From: Aeromicrobium sp. Root495
Lineage (GTDB): Bacteria > Actinomycetota > Actinomycetes > Propionibacteriales > Nocardioidaceae
Reading direction: 5' to 3'
Assembly (NCBI RefSeq): GCF_001426755.1
Contig: NZ_LMFJ01000001.1
Location: forward strand, 1,297,846-1,361,845
DNA: 64,000 bases
How positions within the stretch are numbered: the stretch's first letter is position 1; each line of letters opens with the position of its first letter. This document shows, piece after piece, positions 8,598 to 17,625 of the stretch. The notes under the pieces are model-generated. The model was not told where the DNA came from and ran no database searches. It saw only the letters and a list, made by a program, of their open reading frames with translations. Position numbers and translations under genes: made by a program.

Positions 8598-9374
8598 TCA
8601 GTGACGACGAAAGAGCTTGCGCCAGCCGCGCGGTGCCGAGGGGGGCGCCGTCGCGGGCGTCGGGGGAGCGAAGGGCTCGTTGGTGAGCAGGAAGTCGGTG
8701 AGGACCACGACCACCTCCTCGTGGGCGTCCAGGCCGATCCAGGTGGGGTAGTAGCCGTCGCCCCAGCCGGAGGAGAAGGCCGCGACCGAGTCGGAGCCCG
8801 GGGCAGGGGAGAGGAGCACAGCGCCGGGGGCGGGCTCGTCCTCGAACAGGGCGAGTGACAGAGGGTCCTCGAGCATCCCGGCGTCCTGCAGCATGACCTC
8901 GGCCGTGACGGTCGCTGCGGCGAGTCCGGCGAAGCACCCGGTGCCCGCATCGACCGGGTAGCCGAAGAACTCGTGCTCGGTCAGCGAGCGCGGCTGCTGC
9001 GAGGGCAGGTGCGCCATGGTCCACCGCTCCACGGGGCCTGAGCCGTCGACGAGCAAGGAGGCCGCCACCCGGCGATGGTCCGGTCCCACGGTGGCCATCG
9101 CCACGAGGACGTCGTAGGGCGTCGCTCGCAGTCGTCGGGTGATCGGCGTGGGCTGGTCGTCGAGGAGGTACGGGTCACCCAGGACGAGCTGCCCGTCGGG
9201 GAACGTCAGGGTTCCGAGGATCTGGATCTCGACCGGGTGGCGCGCCTTCTCGACCTGACCGTCGGAGTCGACCAGCTCGCCGGAGCGCAGCGCTGCGTAC
9301 GTCCACGCCGCACGGCGCAGCCACCACGTGGCGTCGTCGCCGACGTCGGCCGCGTCGTCCGGGAGCATCGTCAT
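8598..9374 (-). CDS. DUF4241 domain protein
   Basis: A 258-residue soluble protein. The conserved C-terminal part contains GYPVDAGTGCFAG, VAAFSSGWGDGYYPTWIG and a terminal VVVLTDF strand, the combination that defines DUF4241. The molecular role of the family is unknown; members often sit in accessory or polymorphic-toxin-associated regions, but there is no toxin partner here. A TAGGCT -10 box at 9381-9386 lies six bases before the ATG, indicating leaderless transcription and supporting the start. The last 30 residues are Pro/Ala-rich, then basic (RGWRKLFRRH). Confidence 0.75.
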   Translation of the reverse strand: MTMLPDDAADVGDDATWWLRRAAWTYAALRSGELVDSDGQVEKARHPVEIQILGTLTFPDGQLVLGDPYLLDDQPTPITRRLRATPYDVLVAMATVGPDHRRVAASLLVDGSGPVERWTMAHLPSQQPRSLTEHEFFGYPVDAGTGCFAGLAAATVTAEVMLQDAGMLEDPLSLALFEDEPAPGAVLLSPAPGSDSVAAFSSGWGDGYYPTWIGLDAHEEVVVVLTDFLLTNEPFAPPTPATAPPSAPRGWRKLFRRH

Positions 9375-9412
9375 GCGGCGAGCCTAGGCGCAGCTGCAGC
9401 AGGGGAGAGTGA

Positions 9413-9856
9413 TCATCGTGCGCGCAGCGCGGACGTCAGGGCTCCGCCCGCCACGGGAAGCGCCACCAGTGCAGGGGACAGGGCCAGGACCCAGGAGCCG
9501 GTCTCGCCGGGCCGCAGGCTCGGCCACGCGCACACGAGCCAGACGCCCGCGATCAGCATCGTGACCGTCGAGGACCAGGCCACCCGGCTGCGGTCGCGCT
9601 CGCGCCGTCCGCGACGGGACACCGAGAGCAGCAGTGCCGCGACGCCGATGGCCACGAGAGTCAGGGCCCCGCCCCACAGGCCCAGCGCCGTTCCCAGGCC
9701 GTCCCACGCGTCCTCGTGGGACAGCTCGTCGGACACCACCATGAAGCCGCAGAAACCCAGCGCGAGCACCAGGACGCCGAGCAGGACGCTGTGCACGACC
9801 ACGAGGGCGCGCGACCACGCATCGACCTCCGATGACCACGCAGTGCCTGTACTCAC
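9413..9856 (-). CDS. Small membrane protein, unknown function
   Basis: A 147-residue protein with four predicted transmembrane helices (about residues 18-40, 58-80, 93-112 and 120-140) and a basic loop RRGRRERDRSR between helices two and three. No family recognised. The start is a GTG at 9856; no strong ribosome binding site is visible. It lies 38 bases upstream of the DUF4241 gene on the same strand, but that gene has its own -10 box, so they need not share a transcript. Confidence 0.55.
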   Translation of the reverse strand: MSTGTAWSSEVDAWSRALVVVHSVLLGVLVLALGFCGFMVVSDELSHEDAWDGLGTALGLWGGALTLVAIGVAALLLSVSRRGRRERDRSRVAWSSTVTMLIAGVWLVCAWPSLRPGETGSWVLALSPALVALPVAGGALTSALRAR

Positions 9857-9978
9857 CCCAGAACTGTGGCACGCCCGCGGTCCACCACTGACGACCAGAG
9901 GCGCTGATGACGCCTACCCGGCCGAGCGACCCGTCACTGGTCCTGTCGGTCGGCGAGAGACCTTCGTAGGATCACCGC

Positions 9979-10788
9979 ATGAGCGGGGCGGCGGACGAGC
10001 ATCGGCACTGCGCCGAGGGTCGGTCATCCGCCGCGCGCGTTCAAGCCATCACTCTCCAGTTCCACCCGGACTGGCCGCACCGGGGCGCCACGGTCATCGG
10101 GTCGATGTCCGTCGAGGGGCACTACCGCTCGCAGTTCGCGACTGGAATCTCGAACGGCGGGCTGACCGCGTTCCCCGGCGGGGATCGTTGGCGGTGGGAG
10201 AGCCGACTGTTCTCGGGCAGGTATGACGGGGGACCAGGGTCGGCGCGCCCGGTCTACGGAGCGTGGAATCGACGTGCTGATCCGTACGGTGGCGCGATCC
10301 GCTTCGGATCGTCCTACGTCCGCCTCCGCGCGGAAGCCGTCAGTCGATCGACCTTCTGCTTTCCCGACTCGGTGTCGGAACCGATCGATGTCGGTGACGC
10401 TGCGCTGCTCCCTCATCTGTGCCGGATGGCTGACGAGTCAGGCTTCGACGAGCTTGACGGGTACGTCGAGGCCCACGTTCATCGGGCGGTCCGGTTCGAC
10501 ACGGATGTCGAAGCGCTCGTCCTTGATCCGTGCTTCGCTGGCACGGATGTCGAGGCCGAAGCCGAGCGATGGTCTTGTCCGATCGAGTTCCATCCCGGGT
10601 TCCGAGCATCTCCTGAGTCATTCGACCCCGAGTACCGCGGCCCTCACATCGTCGACCTGGCTCGCTCGCTGGCCGACGAGCTCACACCGAAGGTCATCGG
10701 CGACGCAGCCCGGGCCGGCCTGCACCCGCCGCAGTCGCTCAAGCAGGTCTGGCACTGCTTGGCACGTTTCGGCCGAGTGGACCAGTAG
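9979..10788 (+). CDS. DUF3626 domain protein
   Basis: A 269-residue protein with the DUF3626 core: QAITLQFHPDWPHRG, GGDRWRWESRLFSGRYD, VYGAWNRR.DPYGGAIRFGSSY, STFCFPDS and YVEAHVH...DVEALVLDP. The family is conserved and soluble, but its function is not established; His/Asp-rich conserved stretches hint at an enzyme. A TAGGAT box at 9967-9972, six bases before the ATG, indicates a leaderless mRNA. Codon use looks less GC-biased at third positions than in the neighbouring genes (more TCA, GCT, GAT, TTT), a hint of recent acquisition judged by eye. Confidence 0.75.
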   Translation: MSGAADEHRHCAEGRSSAARVQAITLQFHPDWPHRGATVIGSMSVEGHYRSQFATGISNGGLTAFPGGDRWRWESRLFSGRYDGGPGSARPVYGAWNRRADPYGGAIRFGSSYVRLRAEAVSRSTFCFPDSVSEPIDVGDAALLPHLCRMADESGFDELDGYVEAHVHRAVRFDTDVEALVLDPCFAGTDVEAEAERWSCPIEFHPGFRASPESFDPEYRGPHIVDLARSLADELTPKVIGDAARAGLHPPQSLKQVWHCLARFGRVDQ

Positions 10789-10872
10789 TGCATCGATCGA
10801 CGCCATGCCGTCGCCGGCGGGGCAGTGGGTCGGACCTGCTGGCCGTCGTCGACAGCCACGTACACGTTTAAC

Positions 10873-10891
10873 TTGACATAATGTACATTAT
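10873..10891. promoter_or_regulatory. Perfect palindrome ATAATGTACATTAT abutting a TTGACA box
   Basis: Within the 157-base gap after the DUF3626 gene is a strikingly AT-rich patch. A consensus -35 hexamer TTGACA (10873-10878) runs into a perfect 14-base palindrome at 10878-10891. It looks like a repressor operator (TetR, PadR or MarR type) overlapping a promoter. No regulator gene is adjacent, and the next gene (10946) has its own TAGGCT box at 10934-10939, so the target is unclear. Confidence 0.5.
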
Positions 10892-10945
10892 CGGACATGT
10901 CTGGAAGTGCGGACGGAAGCGGTCGGACCCCACTAGGCTCGCGGC

Positions 10946-11614
10946 GTGATGACCGACCGTTCCACGTTGACTCGCGTCCTGCTCGTGCACGTCGGACTCG
11001 CGGTCGTGGGCATTGTGGCGCTGTCCATCGATGCACCGGCACGTGGCTGGGCGGTGCTGGCCACCGTCATCGTCTACGTCGTCGCGCTGGCCGCTGCGTG
11101 CCGCTCGACCGGCCACACGGCCTGGTTGTCGCTCGTGGGCTTCCTCTGCCTCGTCTCGGCCTTCCAGGTGGTCCCGGACTGGATCCTCTCCGACGTCCTG
11201 GGGATCCTGTCGTTCCCCGACCAGGGCGGACCACGGTTCGACGACGTCATCCCGGTCGCCATGGGCCTCATGTGGGTGCCGCCGCTGTTCATCGCGTTGG
11301 CCGTGGCAGGACTCAGCCCTGGACGTTCTGCTGTGGCCGCAGTGATCGTGTTCGCCGGGTCGGAGCTGCTGGCGCCCGTCGTCGGGCTGTGGGAGCCGAC
11401 GGGCTCCACGACCCGCCTGCTGGGCGTTGCGCTGTACGTGCTGCCCGCCGAGGCTGCGCTGGGCTGGGCCGCAGCCATGGGTCATCGGGCCAGCACCGGC
11501 CGAGGCGTCGGCACGAAGGTCGCGGCAGCCGCCGCGGTGTCGGTGTTCTACACGGGCGCCCTCGTCGTGTCGTACTTCGTGATCGACGTCGCGGACTGGC
11601 GCATCACCACCTGA
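10946..11614 (+). CDS. Integral membrane protein, unknown function (possibly DUF6989)
   Basis: A 222-residue protein with about six predicted transmembrane segments and a conserved-looking extramembrane stretch (FQVVPDWILSDVLGILSFPD followed by a charged loop) near residues 75-100. I could not place it firmly; it may belong to the DUF6989 group, which I cannot verify here. The start is taken as GTG 10946, six bases after a TAGGCT -10 box (10934-10939); an ATG immediately follows at 10949. The AT-rich palindrome at 10878 lies about 55 bases upstream. A glyoxalase-like gene follows after 18 bases. Confidence 0.68.
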   Translation: MMTDRSTLTRVLLVHVGLAVVGIVALSIDAPARGWAVLATVIVYVVALAAACRSTGHTAWLSLVGFLCLVSAFQVVPDWILSDVLGILSFPDQGGPRFDDVIPVAMGLMWVPPLFIALAVAGLSPGRSAVAAVIVFAGSELLAPVVGLWEPTGSTTRLLGVALYVLPAEAALGWAAAMGHRASTGRGVGTKVAAAAAVSVFYTGALVVSYFVIDVADWRITT

Positions 11615-11632
11615 GCGGCCCAGGATGGGTGG

Positions 11633-12340
11633 ATGACCAGCAACCTGGCAGCCCTGGCCATCGACGCACGAGATCCCGAGCGCCTGCTGCACTTCTGGGG
11701 CGGCGTCCTGGAGCGTGAGGTCGTCGACGGCACGACCCTCGCGCCCGCGGGACCGCACGACTTCCCCATCGACATCTGGCCCTCCGAGGCTCCCAAGCCC
11801 GGACCCAACCAGATGCACCTCGACCTCACGAGCTCCTCGGTCGAGGACCAGCAGGCGGTCGTGGAACGGGTCCTGAGGTTCGGGGGGAGCCACCTCGACA
11901 TCGGCCAGGGCGACGTCGACCACGTGGTCATGGCCGACCCCGAGGGCAACGAGCTCTGTGTCATCGAGCCGTGGAACAGCTTCCTTGCGGGCTGTCCGCG
12001 CATCGGAGCGCTCTCGAGCGACGGGACGCAGGCCGTCGGGTACTTCTGGAGCGCCGTCCTCGGCTGGCCCCTCGTGTGGGACCAGGACGAGGAGACGGCC
12101 ATCCAGTCGTCGGCGGGCGGCACCAAGATCACGTGGGGCGGTCCGCCGGTCGAGCCCAAGCTGGCCAAGAACAGGTTCCACCTCGACGTCGCTCCCCCTG
12201 CAGGAGCCGACCAGCAGGCGGAGGTCGCGCGGCTGGAGTCGCTGGGTGCCCGCCGCATCGACATCGGGCAGGGCGACGTGAGCTGGGTCGTCATGGCCGA
12301 TCCCGACGGCAACGAGCTCTGCGTCCTGACGCCGCGCTGA
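11633..12340 (+). CDS. Tandem glyoxalase-like (VOC) domain protein
   Basis: A 235-residue protein made of two related glyoxalase-like halves (about 1-115 and 120-235). Each half ends in the same signature, a GQGDV turn followed by VVMADPEGNELCV or VVMADPDGNELCV, and each has a central HLDL/HLDV strand with a candidate metal-ligand His. This internal duplication builds a full VOC barrel pair in a single chain. The family includes dioxygenases, isomerases and drug-sequestering proteins, so no reaction is assigned. A CAGGAT box six bases before the ATG may serve as a leaderless promoter. Confidence 0.8.
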   Translation: MTSNLAALAIDARDPERLLHFWGGVLEREVVDGTTLAPAGPHDFPIDIWPSEAPKPGPNQMHLDLTSSSVEDQQAVVERVLRFGGSHLDIGQGDVDHVVMADPEGNELCVIEPWNSFLAGCPRIGALSSDGTQAVGYFWSAVLGWPLVWDQDEETAIQSSAGGTKITWGGPPVEPKLAKNRFHLDVAPPAGADQQAEVARLESLGARRIDIGQGDVSWVVMADPDGNELCVLTPR

Positions 12341-12362
12341 GCGGTGCGCCGACTGCCGGGAG

Positions 12363-13013
12363 TCAGAAGGCGCTGATGGTGCTGGGCATGCGCTCGCGCC
12401 GCGTGAGGGCACTCGTCATGGCTGCTTGACCGTGCCGCTCGACGGCCAGCGTGGTGAGCAGGTGGACGACCGGTGTGTAGACGTCGCTGGGGAAGTCGGG
12501 CGTCAGGACGTCGACGCTGCGAGCGAGGTCGTCGGTGTGCGTCACGAGCTCGACCATCCTCGTGAGCAGGAAGTCGGGTCGGCGCAGGCTCCATCCCTGC
12601 CACGGAAGGTCGGCGACGTCGCGGGCCGTGCCCCGCTCGAGCACGTGCCGGACGTCGGCTAGTGCCGCGTCCCAGCGCGCCAGCATGGCGTCGCTCCCCT
12701 GGGCTGCGTCCTCGGCGTCCGACGAAGGGTCGAGGGCGGAGTCGTCGAGGTCGGTGGCGGAGACCCACGCCGCTCGGCGGTAGTGGTCGGCGGCCTCCGG
12801 CAGGACCACCGACCCCTCCCCTCCCCCGGCGGTCGAGGGGTCGAGCAGCGCTGCGACGTGGCTGGCCTGCCGCGCGAGGTGGCAAGCCAGCATCCCCACG
12901 GACATCTGGTCGAGCACGCTCGGGGCGTCCCAACAGCTCGAGATCTCGGGTCGGTGCAGCAGGGTGCCCGCCACCGCTGCGGCGGCGAGGAGGTCCTGGT
13001 CGCGCGAGGTCAT
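12363..13013 (-). CDS. Maleylpyruvate isomerase N-terminal/DinB-fold protein
   Basis: A 216-residue four-helix-bundle protein of the MDMPI/DinB superfamily. The first helices include QMSVGMLACHLARQASHVAAL, with the characteristic H...H spacing, and a later THTDDLARSV supplies the third His ligand typical of the mycothiol-dependent metal-binding fold. Such proteins are candidate mycothiol S-transferases, consistent with mshC in this window. The ATG at 13013 overlaps the stop of the upstream P-loop gene by four bases (ATGA), so translation is coupled and the gene is the last member of the minus-strand run from 17578. Confidence 0.72.
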   Translation of the reverse strand: MTSRDQDLLAAAAVAGTLLHRPEISSCWDAPSVLDQMSVGMLACHLARQASHVAALLDPSTAGGGEGSVVLPEAADHYRRAAWVSATDLDDSALDPSSDAEDAAQGSDAMLARWDAALADVRHVLERGTARDVADLPWQGWSLRRPDFLLTRMVELVTHTDDLARSVDVLTPDFPSDVYTPVVHLLTTLAVERHGQAAMTSALTRRERMPSTISAF

Positions 13014-13511
13014 GGCTCCAGTGTGCTGCCGAGGACCGTCAGCGGCCCCTCGTCGGCCGTGGGTACCTCGAAGTCGTCGAAGTACGCCAGGACGAGCTCG
13101 TCGTCGATATGGAGGTCGTCGGCGTGCTCGTCACGCCGGTCGCGCACGCGCCGAGCGACGGTGTCGCGGTCGGTCGCCATGAAGACGGTCTCCGGCACGA
13201 CGCCGGCCGGCGCCAGCAGCCTCCGGTAGGCGTCGCGGACCTCCCGCGTGGCGAACGAGAAGTCGAGCACGACGTCCTCGCCGCCCGCGACGTGCTGGAG
13301 CAGGCGTTCCTGCAGCTCCGCCTCGATCTCGAGCAGCACGGAGCGGGGCGCCGGATGGGCGACGGTGTAGCCACGCGCCCAGGTCTCGACGTCGAAGGAC
13401 AGGCGCACCATGCCATCGGTCTCGAGCCGGCGCGCGTAGGTCGACTTCCCGGACCCGGCCGGCCCGCACATCATGACGACACGCGGTGTGACGACGCGCG
13501 GGCCTGCCGCC

Positions 13512-13519
<8 letters not shown>
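13010..13519 (-). CDS. AAA/zeta-toxin-like P-loop kinase family protein
   Basis: About 169 residues. VVMMCGPAGSGKST is a Walker A loop with its beta-1 strand; FDVETWARGY and VLDFSFATREVRDAYRRLL match the predicted nucleotide/small-molecule kinase (AAA_33) family, which phosphorylates small metabolites or modifies antibiotics. I chose the GTG at 13519, which overlaps the end of the UvrA-like gene by 8 bases and preserves a full beta-1 strand; an ATG at 13474 would start directly at the strand and is the alternative. It overlaps the next gene by 4 bases. Substrate unknown. Confidence 0.7.
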
Positions 13520-15866
<2,347 letters not shown>

Positions 15867-15900
15867 GCGGGTCTCCGTCGGCTCGTGGTTCGGGTGCGGC

Positions 15901-16311
15901 TCAGCGCTTCTCGTTGATGCGGACGAGCGTGCCTGCGGGGTCGCGGACCGCGCAGTCACGCAGGCCGTACGGCTGCTCGATGGGCTCCTGCACGATCTCG
16001 GCGCCGGCGGCCTGCAGCGTCTCGAAGGTGGCGTCGAGGTCGGGCGTGGCGAGGCTGAGCATCGTGTAGGTGCCCTTGGCGATCATCTCGGTCACCACGC
16101 GACGCTCCTCCTCGGTGATGCCGGGGTCCACCGCGGGCGGCGCCAGGACGATGGCGGTGTCGGGCTGGTCGACGGGACCGACCGTGATCCAGCGCATGGT
16201 GCCCTGGCCGACGTCGAGGCGTACCTCGAAGCCGAGCAGGTCGCGGTAGAAGGCGAGCGAGGCCTCGGGGTTGAGGTGGGGAAGGAAGCTGGAGTGGATG
16301 GTGAGGTTCAT
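15901..16311 (-). CDS. VOC/glyoxalase superfamily protein
   Basis: A 136-residue single VOC unit: SSFLPHLNPEASLAFYRDLLGFEVR opens the first beta-alpha-beta, and YGLRDCAVRDPAGTLVRINEK closes the second with the expected late acidic region. Such proteins act as dioxygenases, lyases or bleomycin/fosfomycin-type resistance proteins, generally as dimers. The ATG at 16311 is used; a GTG at 16320 overlapping the AraC stop (GTGA) would add MTS. It lies between the AraC regulator and the UvrA-like gene with only short gaps, so it is probably regulated by that AraC protein. Confidence 0.8.
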   Translation of the reverse strand: MNLTIHSSFLPHLNPEASLAFYRDLLGFEVRLDVGQGTMRWITVGPVDQPDTAIVLAPPAVDPGITEEERRVVTEMIAKGTYTMLSLATPDLDATFETLQAAGAEIVQEPIEQPYGLRDCAVRDPAGTLVRINEKR

Positions 16312-16316
16312 GGACG

Positions 16317-16760
16317 TCACGCTAGGGCCGTCGGTGCGAGGCCTGCTTCTCGATTCCTGATCGGTCTCGAGACCTGCTTGACGACGCACGACGGTGGCTC
16401 GGCGCCTCCACCGGACTGCGCGCGGTACGTGCTGGGTGAGACACCGACCAGCTCGCTGAAGCGGGTGCTGAACGTCCCGAGTGACGAGAAGCCGACGGCG
16501 AAGCACGCGTCCGTGACGCTCACGTCGCCTCGGCGCAGCAGCGCCATGGCCCGTTCCACCCGGCGCGTCATGAGGTAGGCGTACGGCGGCTCCCCGTAGG
16601 CCAGCCGGAACTGACGGCTGAGGTGGCCCGCCGAGAGGTGGACATCACGTGCGAGGGCCTCCACGTCGAGCGGTTGCGCGTACTCCCGGTCGATCCGGTC
16701 GCGCACGCGGCGCAGCAGGGCCAGGTCGCGGAGTCGCTGCGACTCGGAGGTGCTCGTCAC
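16317..16760 (-). CDS. AraC-family transcriptional regulator (short)
   Basis: A 147-residue protein that is almost entirely the AraC DNA-binding region: a first HTH with LDVEALARDVHLSAGHLSRQFR and a second with VSVTDACFAVGFSSLGTFSTRFSELVGVSPSTYR, the standard AraC signature. There is no N-terminal effector domain, so it resembles SoxS/MarA-size regulators or stand-alone AraC proteins encoded next to VOC genes. The start is uncertain among GTGs at 16760, 16766 and 16796; 16760 is used because it gives the shortest sensible N-terminus. It is the likely local regulator of the VOC and UvrA-like genes downstream. Confidence 0.82.
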   Translation of the reverse strand: MTSTSESQRLRDLALLRRVRDRIDREYAQPLDVEALARDVHLSAGHLSRQFRLAYGEPPYAYLMTRRVERAMALLRRGDVSVTDACFAVGFSSLGTFSTRFSELVGVSPSTYRAQSGGGAEPPSCVVKQVSRPIRNREAGLAPTALA

Positions 16761-16801
16761 GGGCACATCGTCCCATGCGACCTTGCCCAGAGTCACGCCG
16801 T

Positions 16802-17578
16802 TCAGCCCTGGGCGAGGACGTGCCGGGCCACCAGGGACGGCCACGTGGCGAGGTCGTCGGGTGTCTCTGCGATGCGCAGGGTGGTGTCGGGCAGCAGCGA
16901 GGTGAGCGTCTCGGCGGTGGAGAGCGGGTGGCCCTCGTCGTGCGTCCAGGCCAGGACGAGCGTCGGGACCCGGATCGTCGCGACGACCTGTGGGCGTGGC
17001 AGGTCGGAGGAGGCCGCTCCGCGCATCACGGCGGGCAGGAGACCGGTCGGGACGTCGGGGACACCCACCGGCGTGTGAGCCACGGCCGGTGGACGGGGAG
17101 CGTCGTCCGCGCCCACGAAGGCCGCCACCCCCTCGGTCTCGACGAGGGACGCCGCCTCCTCGTACCCGGCGGCCCGCGCCCGACGGCTGGCCCACGCGGT
17201 CGGCGGGACCATGAGCGTCAAGGTGCGGAACCGGTCGGGCCGGGACAGCGCCGCGTGCAGGAGCGTGGCCGTGCCCATGGACGGGCCGACGCCGTGCACC
17301 GACTCACCGGGAAAGACGTCGTCGACGAGCGCCAGGAGGTCTTCGGCGAGCCTCGGCCAGCGGTAGTCCTCGGGTCGCGCGCGTCCCGTGGAGCGGCCGT
17401 GCCCGCGCGCGTCGTACCGCAGGAGGCGGACGCCCGGCACGTGGTTGGCGACGTCGAGCTGCATGAGCTCCTCGCGGCGTCGGCTGGAGGTGAGGCCGTG
17501 CAGCGCGACGACTGCGGGCCCGTCGTCACCCACGACGTCGAAGGAGATCCGTGCGCCGGGGACCGAGAAGAGTGACAC
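16802..17578 (-). CDS. Alpha/beta hydrolase
   Basis: A 258-residue alpha/beta hydrolase: VVALHGLTSSR forms the oxyanion loop, RYDARGHGRS the conserved turn, and GPSMG the nucleophile elbow with its Ser; a late acid and His are in the C-terminal third, but I did not pin them. The GTG at 17578 is favoured because AGGAGG stands ten bases upstream; an ATG at 17614 is possible, but it would overlap the -10 box of the divergent fusion gene. The gene leads the minus-strand run that continues with the AraC regulator 41 bases away. Ester or lactone substrate unknown. Confidence 0.8.
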   Translation of the reverse strand: MSLFSVPGARISFDVVGDDGPAVVALHGLTSSRRREELMQLDVANHVPGVRLLRYDARGHGRSTGRARPEDYRWPRLAEDLLALVDDVFPGESVHGVGPSMGTATLLHAALSRPDRFRTLTLMVPPTAWASRRARAAGYEEAASLVETEGVAAFVGADDAPRPPAVAHTPVGVPDVPTGLLPAVMRGAASSDLPRPQVVATIRVPTLVLAWTHDEGHPLSTAETLTSLLPDTTLRIAETPDDLATWPSLVARHVLAQG

Positions 17579-17613
17579 GGTGCGCGATCCTCCTCGACCT
17601 CGGCGGTGGGCCA

Positions 17614-17619
17614 TAGAGT
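17614..17619 (+). promoter_or_regulatory. TAGAGT -10 box of the condensation-GNAT gene
   Basis: The box ends six bases before the ATG at 17626, the spacing seen at many other leaderless-type starts in this window. It lies in the short gap between two divergent start codons, so the two promoters must overlap. Confidence 0.5.
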
Positions 17620-17625
17620 ACGACC

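Noticed and set aside
10897-11718. A plus-strand frame starting just after the AT-rich palindrome
   Set aside because: It overlaps the membrane-protein gene (10946-11614) in another frame and has arginine-rich low-complexity translation. The membrane protein has coherent helices and its own -10 box.
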